From positions 341,341,010-341,405,009 of the forward strand of contig NC_053392.1 of assembly GCF_905171765.1 (NCBI RefSeq): a DNA stretch of 64,000 bases, read 5' to 3'. This document shows positions 23,102 through 32,774 of the stretch, in pieces (positions within the stretch are counted from its first letter, which is position 1; every line of letters starts with the position of its first letter). Source of the stretch: Bufo bufo (taxonomy: Eukaryota; Chordata; Amphibia; Anura; Bufonidae). A program made the translations under genes and the position numbers. Below the pieces are notes generated by a model. The model was not told the DNA's origin. It was given only the letters and a program-made list of their open reading frames with translations, and searched no databases.

Positions 23102-23684
23102 TGTAAGGGATCGTCTCTTATTCGGGGGTCATTCTCACAATGATCTTCATCGACCACAGGGTTAGGGGCCAAACATTGCTTTTATTTGGCACCTCAGAAA
23201 AACCAAAACAAACAATACAAATAAAACACCTGCCTGGCTGGGCTCTAAATAAACATGAGGACTCCCTACCTTACTGAAAGCCCCGTTCACACACGGGAAG
23301 AACATGCAGCTTTTCCCAGCCTAACAATCCAGCACTTCCAGGCTGTAACAAAGTCCAGTACCTTTTGGGGGATTGTGGCCCAGAAGTCCTCCTGACTCTG
23401 GCCTAGCGACCGTCGATTCCAAGACCTCGCTGAGTCCCCCAAAGTTCAGGCTAACACCTAGCCCTGTGGCCCCTCAGCCAGCTCGGCTGAGCCCACTTGT
23501 ACAGAGCCTTCCCAGGCCTCTGCTGCACACGGACTCTTCCTCCTCCTAACAGTCTGGACTGGGCTCTTATCCCAGACTGATTGTTCCACCTGGTGCGGAC
23601 TCTGACCTGCTGATTGACAGCGAAGAAATGGAAACTCCTGCCATATCTCTCCCCTAGCAGCCGTGAGGCCTGTCACTGCCTCAA
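23102..23684 (-). repeat. 3' LTR of the myosin-carrying element
   Basis: The plus-strand end starts TGTAAGGGATCG and the other end reads gtcactgcctcaa. It aligns along its length with 27482-28064. AATAAA reads on the minus strand near 23180. A short open frame, MAPNPVVDEDHCENDPRIRD, is preserved in both LTRs but is probably incidental. Confidence 0.93.
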
Positions 23685-24318
23685 ATATCCCCCCCTTTTG
23701 TTCAAGCCCGTAGGGGAGAACACTAGCACCAAACCCAGATGCTTGTGAGAGAGCATCTACCTGGCCTTCAGTCTTCCCTTTATTCTGCCAGACCCAGGAC
23801 AACAGCGCTTGGTTTGTCACGAACACGAGTTTATTATGGAGTAGATCATATCTATGGGACTTTCTTCCCCATCTCATGAGCAGGTACTCTCTTTCACGAG
23901 CGAGGATGTTACGCCTTCGCACCCGTGGCCTCTCTCTTTTCTTTCTTTTTCTCTCCACATTTGGCCTTCGGCCTCTGGAACTTCTCTCAGAAGATGTTTT
24001 TATACGATCGGCAAGCTCTCTTTTTTGATTCTCGGGCTTCTGTACATGCTCCTCATGTCCTTTCTTGGACTGCTGCAACTCTTGACTGAACGGTTCCAGT
24101 TCATGGTTGTGTCTCGACCATTTCTCCTTCAGCAGAGCAGGCTTGTCCCTGCACGCTTTTTTAAAGTGCCTCCGGTGCACATCTTCTATCTTACCAGCTG
24201 TGGTTTCCCCCACTTTGGCAGCAGTTTCAGAGACCTCTGCTTCTTTAGTGGCTTTTTCCACATCAGTAGCCACTCCTTCGGTCTCTGTAGCACCTGAGGA
24301 CTTCACGTCCCCCAACAC
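23458..24318 (-). pseudogene. Internal frame with RNase H remnant running into the 3' LTR
   Basis: A 286-codon minus frame. Residues ~1-130 are charged and helical (GATETEGVATDVEKATKEAE..., later RKRKKRERPRVRR) and unrecognised. Residues ~135-195 (about 23735-23915) resemble the C-terminal part of gypsy RNase H: REREYLLMRWG, HRYDLLHNKLVFVTNQALLS and a shortened QNKG...VDALSQAS in place of the usual ADALSR. The remainder is the polypurine tract and LTR read through. The RNase H core is shortened and has no intact catalytic set. Confidence 0.7.
23685..23699 (-). promoter_or_regulatory. Polypurine tract
   Basis: The minus strand reads aaaagggggggatat immediately before the 3' LTR, the expected plus-strand primer of an LTR element. 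Confidence 0.8.
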
Positions 24319-24377
24319 CTCAGCCTTAACTTCTTCAGCCTTTGTTTCCTTGGACCCGGCATCATATACTTGCCCTT

Positions 24378-25738
24378 TTAATCCTTCTCCTCTTTCTCCA
24401 GAGGCTCACCCAGGACACTGTTCTCCTTTTGGGAGGAATTCGGGAGAGCCAGCCCACAGTAGTAGACAGGATCTGCATACTGGTCGTCCATCTCCTCATA
24501 TTTCTTCCCCAGCAGGCTGCTGGCTACTTGGAAGACTTTGTAGGTGGAGGGGACGTTTTTTGCGACCTGGTCCTGGTTACACACTGCCATGAGACTCTTG
24601 GCCTCTGCATCCACATCAGCCCCATCAACGGGTTCAGCAGAAAGACCTTCCATCTTCTCTGCCTCGGGCGGTACTACAGCGCCATCATCTCCAGATGGCC
24701 TCCTAACAGGCTCTGGCTTAGACCTCTTGACATCCTTCAGAGGACTCTCCTCTTCAGGTTTCTCATTTTCCACCTGCTGCTTGAGAGCACGCTTAGACTT
24801 TTCCAACTCATAGATGTTCTTCCCGACGTCATCTTTTGAGCTCATGAGATCTTCCATCTCTGCTCTGAGTTGCCTGTTCAGCCTCTCAAATTCATCTTGC
24901 TCCTCAAGTACTTCTTCAAGAGCTCTGGCCAAGGAGAGGGCCTTGGTCGCCTTCCATCGAGTATCAGTCTCCGCTTGGTCACTTTCTTTGGCATATCTGG
25001 CCGAGGTGGTTTTCTCTTCAGCCACAGGAGCTTGTCCAACATCTTCTGTTTCTTCTCCAATTTAGACACAATTTGTTTCTGGTGGTCCAGGTCTACCATC
25101 CGATCACGCAACTCTTGATCAAGTTGAGCCATCCTGGCTTTCAAATGTCTTTTCTCCTCCAAGAGAGCCGATTTTTCTGAGGCGCTGTTTAGAACCTCTT
25201 CAGCCAGCTCATCTCTTTCCTGCTCTGCATGAAGTCTGGATCGCTCAGAAGCTGCAAGTTCCTCTTGAAGTTGGAGAATTTCAGCTTCTAATAGTGACTC
25301 TAGTTCCTTCAGTTCATTCATCTCTTTCTGTGACTCCTCTGGAGATTCCTGCAGTTGCTCTGTGAGAACCGCTAGCCACATCTCTAGTGTATCTAGGGAC
25401 TGTGCAGAGCGAGCGAAAACATCTTCAAGTTTGTAGCTGTAATGTCCTGTCAGGTCATGTACAACTGTCTGGATAAGAGCTTCAGACACTAGGCTGTCAC
25501 CCAACTGAACTCTCGTCTCGTCAGATATAACTGTCACCTGGTCGCTACTAGTAACCACTTTAGTTTTGCTGCGTCTTGACATGGTAGCCTCACTCTCGGA
25601 GTTGCTAACTGTCACGGCACATACGCCACTTATACTGCTCGTGTCATTATTAACCCTGACCTTTAGGGGCACCCATGAGTCAATCCCCACCTGGGTCATT
25701 TTATTAATCATAGAAACCTGTGGAGACTGCACATCCAC
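24378..25738 (-). pseudogene. myh9/myh10-like: Captured non-muscle myosin II heavy chain coiled-coil, reordered and frameshifted
   Basis: Two overlapping minus frames. In the first (start 25738), residues ~147-211 read [53 protein letters not shown]: the distal rod of myosin IIA/IIB. Directly after come [17 protein letters not shown] then MLDKLL. The frame then shifts by 2 nt (about 25025) into the second frame, [48 protein letters not shown], a more proximal rod segment. Homology spans about 25300-24768. In real myosin the second block precedes the first, so the order is swapped. Flanking residues (25738-25300 and 24767-24378) are not myosin and not recognised. A host cDNA transduced into the element, then rearranged, fits best; no introns are seen. 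Confidence 0.88.
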
Positions 25739-25761
25739 CTCTGGTACGTGTGGTACACCCT

Positions 25762-26577
25762 CTAGCCCTCCACATTGTCTACAATCGGGTCTCCTAGCGG
25801 TGTTTCTTCAACATTTATCAACACTTTTATATCAGACACATGTTTACCAACAGGGGGAGCTTTTTCCCCAATCACAGCCTGCAAAGGAAAAGGCATGTCA
25901 TTATTATCACATATTTCACATGACATCACATTTCCATTATGCATTTCGACAAACATAGTACCATCACTTTGTACCTTATCTGCACCCTTGTTCTCAATGT
26001 GCAGCTCCTTATAATTTAAAGGGACAGGTACAGGTTCTGCAGGAGTTTTGTCACTCTCTGCAGAAGTGTCTCCATTACTTAAAACCTCCAAGCATAAGGG
26101 AAAATTACAGCCCACCATTCCCTCATGTATGAGCGTATTTGTAACATCAGGTTCACAAGTCCCAGTTCTCACCGGAGACTCTCCCTCAGTGAGAACCACC
26201 TGATAGTCCATATTATCCACATAATTGTCCCGAACATGTAACACTCTATCAGTCTCTGGGGCGGCCATCATGCTACCTCTTACCTGGGCTAGCATGGGAT
26301 CTCTGACTTTCACCACCCCAAATCTAGCTTTGATCACAGGCTCTTTGGGCGACCCAGAAACCTTCTCCCCTGCAGGTTCCTGCGAGGGAGTAACCGCAAC
26401 AGGCTTACCCGCCTGTTCAGACACTGTGTTTTTCCCAATGTCATACACTTCCGAGACGGTTTTTCGCCTCAGTGATTTTTTCGTCATTGACCCAGCCGGT
26501 TTCCACTGCGGCCGGCTCACGGTCACTGGATCTGCCACACAACTATTAACAGGAACAGTCTTACCGCCTGACGTCAT
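25762..26577 (-). CDS. Unrecognised 271-codon frame in the LTR element
   Basis: Starts [13 protein letters not shown] at 26577 and is open for 271 codons. The composition is polar, with no zinc knuckle (CCHC) and no protease or reverse transcriptase motif that I can see. It has one CEICDNND stretch. By position it could be a diverged gag or spacer, or another captured sequence. It overlaps the upstream frame by 4 bp and is followed by the myosin-bearing frame after 23 bp, in a different frame. Confidence 0.4.
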   Translation of the reverse strand: MTSGGKTVPVNSCVADPVTVSRPQWKPAGSMTKKSLRRKTVSEVYDIGKNTVSEQAGKPVAVTPSQEPAGEKVSGSPKEPVIKARFGVVKVRDPMLAQVRGSMMAAPETDRVLHVRDNYVDNMDYQVVLTEGESPVRTGTCEPDVTNTLIHEGMVGCNFPLCLEVLSNGDTSAESDKTPAEPVPVPLNYKELHIENKGADKVQSDGTMFVEMHNGNVMSCEICDNNDMPFPLQAVIGEKAPPVGKHVSDIKVLINVEETPLGDPIVDNVEG

Positions 26578-26933
26578 GGATTCGGGAGACGACGATATTC
26601 CCAGGACATCTCTACCAAGATCACCAGCCTTCTCTTGGTTCCTGGTATTCCGAACACCGGCAGACTCCTTACTGCAAACGTTGCCACCGGAAACAGCATA
26701 GCCTGGATTCCTGACTTTTCCTGGACGGTAACTCCAGCCGCACTCTTTAGGACTTTGCGCACACGTGCAGGAAACATAGAATCTCCTGAGAGCCGCACAG
26801 CTCTCCTACTCCTTTTCTTTCCGACGGTTGCCCTAGGCAACGCCACACATCTTTTCCTCTGGAACTCCAGCCGCACAACTCGAAGCCTTTTTTCCGCGCC
26901 ATAGCTGCCAGAAGAACGGAAAGTCTTTGCCAA
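26574..26933 (-). CDS. Unrecognised basic 119-codon frame in the LTR element
   Basis: Starts MAKTFRSSGSYGAEKRLRVV and is rich in Arg/Lys (about 20%). It overlaps the frame at 25762-26577 by 4 bp (ATGA-type overlap). It has no known domain. It may be out-of-frame pol-derived sequence, since the preceding ~60 bp carry the protease-RT linker remnant. Confidence 0.3.
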   Translation of the reverse strand: MAKTFRSSGSYGAEKRLRVVRLEFQRKRCVALPRATVGKKRSRRAVRLSGDSMFPARVRKVLKSAAGVTVQEKSGIQAMLFPVATFAVRSLPVFGIPGTKRRLVILVEMSWEYRRLPNP

Positions 26934-27141
26934 GCACGAACTCTACTTCCAGGGTCTCACATTTTAAGAGCTCCCATTGTACAGGGCCATAGTCCGTGAT
27001 AAAGGTCAGAGACACGGTGACATCTGTCTCTGGCCCCCTCTTTAGAAAGTCCAGTACATCGGGCTTAACTCAGGAGACACGCGTTGGTGGGAATCTAAAG
27101 TGACCCACAGCGGGATTCCCCCAATCACCAACTCGCAGGAT
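26900..27141 (-). pseudogene. Gypsy protease and protease-RT linker remnants
   Basis: Minus strand 27141-27070 reads CELVIGGIPLWVTLDSHQ RVS, resembling a retroelement aspartic protease around the active site, with DSH where D-S/T-G is expected (catalytic Gly lost). Minus 26960-26900 reads EVEFVLGKDFPFFWQLW, like the conserved linker before reverse transcriptase in vertebrate gypsy elements. A stop separates them. The reverse transcriptase that should follow is missing. Confidence 0.6.
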
Positions 27142-27462
27142 CTTTCTGTATCAGATCTTCTGACCTCACAATCATCCATTGCATAGTCCTGCTGCAGGTG
27201 GGTCTGCACAGACCTCATAGTGACAACAACAAAATTAGTTTATTTTCTTTTTTTCTTTCAGTCAGTCTCTTCTCTGGGTTTCTGGCCCTTTAAATCTCTG
27301 CACCACAGCAAAAATAGTCCACAATAGCATGAGCAGCACCTGCTCCACCAAACAAACAGGCTTCCGGCCCTTTAACTCCAGCACAGCAGGATTCAGTAGC
27401 ACCTGCTGTTTCTCGTCGTTGCCCCTTGCAACCGACCGTTGCCCTTCTCTCATGGACAACCT

Positions 27463-27479
27463 GCCCGCATCCTTCACCA
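27463..27479 (-). promoter_or_regulatory. Candidate primer-binding site
   Basis: The minus strand reads TGGTGAAGGATGCGGGC two bases inside the 5' LTR. The TGG start and location fit a primer-binding site, but I cannot match it to a standard vertebrate tRNA 3' end. Confidence 0.5.
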
Positions 27480-27481
27480 AT

Positions 27482-28064
27482 TGTAAGGGATCGTCTCTTA
27501 TTCGGGGGTCATTCTCACAATGATCTTCATCGACCACAGGGTTAGGGGCCAAACATTGCTTTTATTTGGCACCTCAGCAAAACCAAAACAAACAATACAA
27601 ATAAAACACCTGCCCGGCTGGGCTCTAACTAAATATGAGGACTCCCTACCTCACTGAAAGCCCCGTTCACACACGGGAAGAACATGCAGCTTTTTCCAGC
27701 CTAACAATCCAGCACTTCCAGGCTGTAATAAATCCAGTACCTTTTGGGGGATTGCGGCCCAGAAGTCCTCCTGACTCTGGCCTAGTGACCGTCGATTCCA
27801 AGACCTCGCGGAGACCGCCAAAGTTCAGGCTAACACCTAGCCCCGTGGCCCCTTAGCCAGCTTGGCTGAGCCCACTAGTACAGAGCCTTCGCAGGCCTCT
27901 GCTGCACACAGACTCTTCCTCCTCCTAACAGTCTGGAATGGGCTCTTATCCCAGACTGATTGTTCCACCTGGTGCGGCCTCTGACCTGCTGATTGACAGC
28001 GAAGAAATGGAAACTCCTGCCATATCTCTCCCCTAGCAGCCGTGAGTCCCGTCACTCCCTCACA
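27482..28064 (-). repeat. 5' LTR of the myosin-carrying element
   Basis: 583 bp, plus-strand ends TGTAAGGG and CCCTCACA, flanked outside by GAAT. It carries the same internal blocks as 23102-23684 (attcgggggtcattctcaca, tctgacctgctgattgacag). Confidence 0.94.
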
Positions 28065-28068
28065 GAAT

Positions 28069-29770
28069 GCAACCAAAAGGAATGGTTACTTGTTATAGTG
28101 GTAGAGATCGTAGCAGATGGAGATGACATAGAGGGAAACAGTTGGACAGAATCTGAAACAACATGTCAGATACACCAGTCATACTGTGATGAATGGAATT
28201 TTTGTAAAGCAATTAAAACCTTTTTGTTTTTTAGAAAGAATTATGTAATTGGACAGGGATAACCGCAATATTGCAGTATGTGACACAGAAAAACATGTCA
28301 GTAACACTAGTCTGTTACAAATAAAATATTTGTAAAACAATTTTGAAAGTGTATTTAGAAAAAAAATAGTGTAACTGGAGAAAGTCCACTACAATATCAT
28401 ATTATACTGGGGAGAAATATTCCCACAAAAAGATACCTGCACAGTGCTACCACCAGGAACACTGCCACATTTCTTTCACTACCACAGCTGGCCCTTAGCT
28501 TGACAGCTATTCACCCTGCACCAACAGCAGCAACACTTACTTCCAAACAATAGTTTTGTGGCAAAAAATACTCAATTGGACAGAGTACACTACAATGTAA
28601 CAGTGAGGGGTGCAGGAAATCAAGTCAGGTGACACACTAGTCTGTGATGCCTGGAATTTCTGCTAACTCCTAGAGCAACTGGTCTACTCTAGCCTCATCC
28701 ACTATCTCTCAGCTAATCTCTCCTTGAGCAGCATTCAACACTGTATGCAGCGTCCCACTCAGGACACGTGGGAACTGCAAAATTACTGTGAAACTACATT
28801 ACAGTGTTGCATGTCATTCGGCATTACATCAACTGTTGTATCCCTGTTCATAGGCTGGTTAAGTTTATTTTATACATCCCACCACTAGATGGGGATAACT
28901 CTTAGTCTGTATAAAAACTTTAGTCAGGCCTAGTATGGTGGAGAAGGTGTGGTGGAGAAGGTAGAGGGTGAATAAGATAGAGAGAGTAGTAGAACCTGTT
29001 GTGAAGCTGAGGCTACACACCACAGAGTAGTGGGTGAAGCCTGAAGCAGCAATGAGGTAGAACCAAGGTATGAGGGGCAGGAGAGCGTTTTCCTCCTGTG
29101 ATCCTCTTAGTTCCTTACATCCTACAACCAGAGGATAGTGTTTCGTCCCTGGAAGAAATCCAAGCTAAAGAGAGACATCGGTGATAACAGCCACTACCTA
29201 AGGCTTACTGGGCACCTTTGCACATGGTGGAGGACAATCTAGCTACAGGCAGCCTCACCATACATTATAGAAGACAGATTAGCTACCGGTTCAAGGGCTT
29301 GGAAGATACAGAAATAATAGGACTAAGCATACTAGTGAGACCTCTGCAGAACCACAGCCTGAGTCAAAACCCAGCCAAACCTATTAACACTGGATCAACG
29401 GAATTCCTCTAAAGAACAAAAGACTGTATTCTGTTTGGATATATATGCCGCAACTAAAACCAGCTACAGTAAAAGTTGTGAGTTGTATCCTACCACTGTC
29501 TACTTCATTCTTCAATATTACTACAACTGGTTGTACCACCATAAATGGTACTGGCGTCACGACAAATACCACCAAGGGACCCAGCCGCCACAAGCACCCT
29601 AAACACCACTGTCATCAAGGGCACCTCAACCTCCATCTAGGCTGGTGCTTCCCTACCACAGAGTGTGCCCCGGAGGATTTCGTGCTGTCTTCCTCATCAC
29701 TGTGCTGCTGGCCAAGGGAGGCTTTCTGCTAACCGTGAGTAAACCGATGAACTGTACTATTATTGGCCCC
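28069..29770. other. hAT-like internal sequence and unassigned element
   Basis: 28100-28690 has decayed ~130-bp repeats ('ggacagagtacactacaat', 'actagtctgt') that recur at 31166-31304 and 31839-32110, so these pieces were once contiguous hAT subterminal sequence. 28837-29770 is inserted material without a recognised family. It has frames at 29218 and 29445 that look non-coding. Confidence 0.45.
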
Positions 29771-29772
29771 TC

Positions 29773-30237
29773 ATTGGCCCACCGTGCACCTCACGTGTAT
29801 CCCCTGCGGTTCTGGCACGCCACATGTAGACCACCATCTTCTCCTCACCATGCTTCAATCTGTTGGCCTTAAGGACACAGTTCTCTCTTGGTTTTCTTCC
29901 TATCTCTCTAGTCGATCTTTCAGTGTATCATTCACTGGCTCTACCTCTCCTCCTCACCCTTTTGCTGTTGGGATTCCTCAGGGTTCAGTCCTAGGTCCTC
30001 TCCTCTTTTCTCTCTACACAGCCCCTATTGGATAGACTGTCAGCAGATTTTGTCTCCAGTATCATCTCTATGGCGATGACACCCAACGATCTTCTTCTTC
30101 CCGTAATATCACATCATCTTCAGAATTACTCCTCTGAATCTGATTTATCAGCATCCACCACACCCCATGCACTCAGAGGCACTACATATATCAACTGATG
30201 ACTGGCTCATGTAGCTTTATATATACTCACCCATTGT
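29773..30237 (+). pseudogene. L2-like LINE reverse transcriptase fragment
   Basis: The plus frame has [14 protein letters not shown], then [18 protein letters not shown], then the RT block [16 protein letters not shown] (29970-30017) and, after a stop, YGDDTQ (30069-30087), the YxDD active-site motif with A changed to G. The LINE is 5'-truncated and non-functional. It is continued after the MITE by its 3' end at 30924. Confidence 0.85.
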
Positions 30238-30245
30238 GTTAAGAT

Positions 30246-30915
30246 TAGGGATGAACAAATCCGAACTGCAAAGTTTGCTTTTGTACTAAGCTTTGCGAGT
30301 TCGGGTACCCGGACCCGAACTCAGACTTTTTCACAGAAGTCCAGGTTCGAGTTCGGTGATTTTTATTATTTTCTGTTATAACATAGTTATATCGGAAAAT
30401 AATAGCATTCTTAAGACAGAATGCAAAAGAATATAGCCATTTACAGGTTAAAAAAACAACCACTCACCTCATTCAGTTGATTGCGCTGCAGCAGTCTCTT
30501 CTATCTTCATTCAGCAGGACCTGCCAAAGGACCTGTGATGTGTACGATGACATCCCCATGCTCACCATATGGGAGAGTGTGGTGACATCTTCGTGCACAT
30601 TGCAGGTCCTTTGGCAGGTCCTGCTAAATGAAGATAGAAGAGACTGCTGCAGCGCGATCAAGTGGATGAGGTGAGTTTATTTTATTTTTTAATCCCTAAA
30701 TGGCCATATTCTTTTGCATTCTGTGCTACGAATGCAATTATTTTCTGATATAACCATGTTAAAACGGAAAATAATAAAACGAAGTTCGGGTCCCGATTGA
30801 CTTCAATGGGGTTCGGGTTTGGGGGTCAAGTTCGGTTTGGTCCCGAACCCTAACTTTGACCTGAAGTTTGGCCAAACCCAGCAAACCTGAACTTCCATGG
30901 GTTTTCTCCTCCCTA
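30246..30915. mobile_element. Palindromic hAT MITE inserted into the LINE
   Basis: An 8-bp target duplication, gttaagat (30238-30245) and attaagat (30916-30923, one mismatch), brackets ends tagggatgaacaaa and its relative cctcccta. The entire 670 bp folds back on itself. The core (30470-30665) is a near-perfect hairpin in which both strands start MIALQQSLLSSFSRTCQRTC. Outer arms contain gttcggg/cccgaac blocks like the other hAT ends here. Confidence 0.88.
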
Positions 30916-30923
30916 ATTAAGAT

Positions 30924-31165
30924 GGCTGGACCATTGTACATAAAAAGCACTTCTACCTTTTGTCTCACCCCCATCTCCTCATAGATTGTAAGCGAGCAGG
31001 GTCCTCATTCCTCTTGTTTTAATTGTTCATTGTTTTTTTTTTTTTTACTTCTATGTTATTATTATGAAACCCCTGATTGTACTTGAAACCCCTGATTGTA
31101 AAGTGCTATGGAATATGTTGGGGCTATATAAATAAAGATTATGATTATTATTATTATTTTTATCA
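30924..31165 (+). mobile_element. L2-like LINE 3' end
   Basis: ctcctcatagattgtaagcg, agggtcctcattcctcttgt, then aatatgttggggctatataa and an ATT-rich tail are the characteristic L2 3' terminus. It is separated from the RT fragment by the MITE. Confidence 0.88.
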
Positions 31166-31308
31166 TTATAACATTTTCAAAACTTTTAAAAAAATATAAT
31201 ATGCAGTTAGACAAAGTCCACTACAATAAAACAGTGAATGAAACGGAGCAACATAGCAGGTACACTATCCAAACTATGATGTATGGAATTTTTGTAATAT
31301 TTTCAACT

Positions 31309-31834
31309 ATTGTAGGAAGCCCAACATAGGCACTGCTGTTTTATCTGGAGTCACCATGCCTGAGAGAAAATACAGGGCCTTGCCTCTTGAGGAGCACACC
31401 TGTGAACACGTGATTGACGATGCTTCCAGACCTGGGGGGATCCACGGCCTGCGGTGACCTGTTCTGCAATTCTGTTTGTCCTTTAGAGGAAGGACAGCTC
31501 TGGACTCAAGGATGCCACCTTCAGGAAGGTGTTAACCTCTACAACTGTATCTATAGACTATAAAAGGGCTGTGCTGATTGGCTAAGACAGTATCTGGGAG
31601 CTGTTCCAATGATGGGCACTGTATGGGCTTTGTGTATGTGTATGTGTGTGTATGTATCACTAGTATATAAGACTATATATAGATAGCTAGTTAGGCACTT
31701 CCTTCCCTACTCCTTCCCTTATATTGCCTTTGTTCCTGTCCTTTAGTTAGATAGTTGACCTTTTATGTATAATTCCCTGTACTATTAATAAATCCCCTTT
31801 AAGATCCAGTAGCTACTGTTTTTAATTTACAATT
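31309..31834 (+). mobile_element. Solo LTR
   Basis: Ends attgtagg and tttacaatt are inverted, flanked by a 4-bp duplication AACT (31305-31308, 31835-31838). Inside are TATA (gtatataagac, ~31663) and AATAAA (31787-31792), in plus orientation. The flanking hAT-like sequence is continuous across it. Confidence 0.75.
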
Positions 31835-31838
31835 AACT

Positions 31839-32770
31839 GGCACCCCAAAGCTTGGCAAATTTTTGCACAATTATTCACAGTCTGGAGCAAAAATATTTGC
31901 TGACAGTGACTCTGCAAAATCCAGTCAGGTTGAATACACATTATTTAATGAGAAAAAACTTTTTGCAAAAAATATGCAATTGGACACATTTTTTAGCAAA
32001 AGTACACACAGTCTGTGGTGCTGCACAATAAGTTGCGGGGCTTGGTACACTTTATTTTTTAACTGAGCAAACTTTGAAACAGAAATGTGTAATTGGGGAC
32101 AGTCTGCACCAACTGTTATGTCTGACTTTTCTCTGTCTTTACTCTGGCCTCTATCACTGCTGTAAGCAGGCGCAACCTCTGTGACACATTTATTTTCTAA
32201 AAAATGTCTAAAACTACAAAGTTATGCCAGAAAACAGGCTAAGATACATTCTATAAATGACCCACATTGTGTTTTATCTTAAAAAATCTTGAGCGAGGCA
32301 TCAGATCTATAAAACATATACATTCTGATTATGCAGGAGAATCTAAGGAATGCATTCTTTTCTATTTGATGTGTGTAAAAAGACTCATTATGCAGTAACC
32401 TTATTTTGGCACATGTACAAGAGGTTAGATTCAATATTTAAGAATTTAAATGGGAAAAAAGTCTGATTGTACTGTTGTAGGTTACATTCCTTTAGATTTA
32501 TTAATAATTATTCCCTTAAGTCAATATGTACTTCAGTACATCATGATGTAACAATAATTTCCCTAAAAACAAGACCTTTAAATACATATGTTTTCATCTT
32601 GGGGGAATTCTTTTAGAATTATTTTCAGCTCACTTTTATATTGGACCTGTACACATACAAAGTGGCATTAACTAATGTCTTTACGCCACAATAGTTGCAA
32701 AAAAAGTTACAAATTATGGGGCATGCCATATGTGTGTAATAATTTGCGACTTTTTAAGCTTTTCTCCACG
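31839..32770. other. hAT-like internal sequence without a gene
   Basis: 31839-32110 continues the decayed repeats seen at 28100-28690. 32110-32770 is AT-rich sequence leading to the transposase pseudogene, with no frame of interest. Confidence 0.45.
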
Positions 32771-32774
32771 TTTT

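Larger units (their letters stand above)
23102..28064 (-). mobile_element. Ty3/gypsy-type LTR element carrying host myosin sequence
   Basis: A complete insertion: two 583-bp LTRs, a 4-bp target duplication GAAT (23098-23101 and 28065-28068), a primer-binding region next to the 5' LTR and a polypurine tract next to the 3' LTR, all oriented on the minus strand. The ~3.8-kb interior keeps only scraps of protease and RNase H. It lacks recognisable gag, reverse transcriptase and integrase. In their place are unknown frames and a segment of non-muscle myosin II heavy chain rod. The LTRs differ at roughly 20-30 positions by eye, so the insertion is not recent. Movement would have depended on enzymes from another element. 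Confidence 0.92.

Noticed and set aside
23854..25118. Several plus-strand Ser/Leu/Phe-rich frames across the LTR element
   Set aside because: They are antisense to the myosin-derived and RNase H-bearing minus frames; LTR and primer orientation fix the element on the minus strand.
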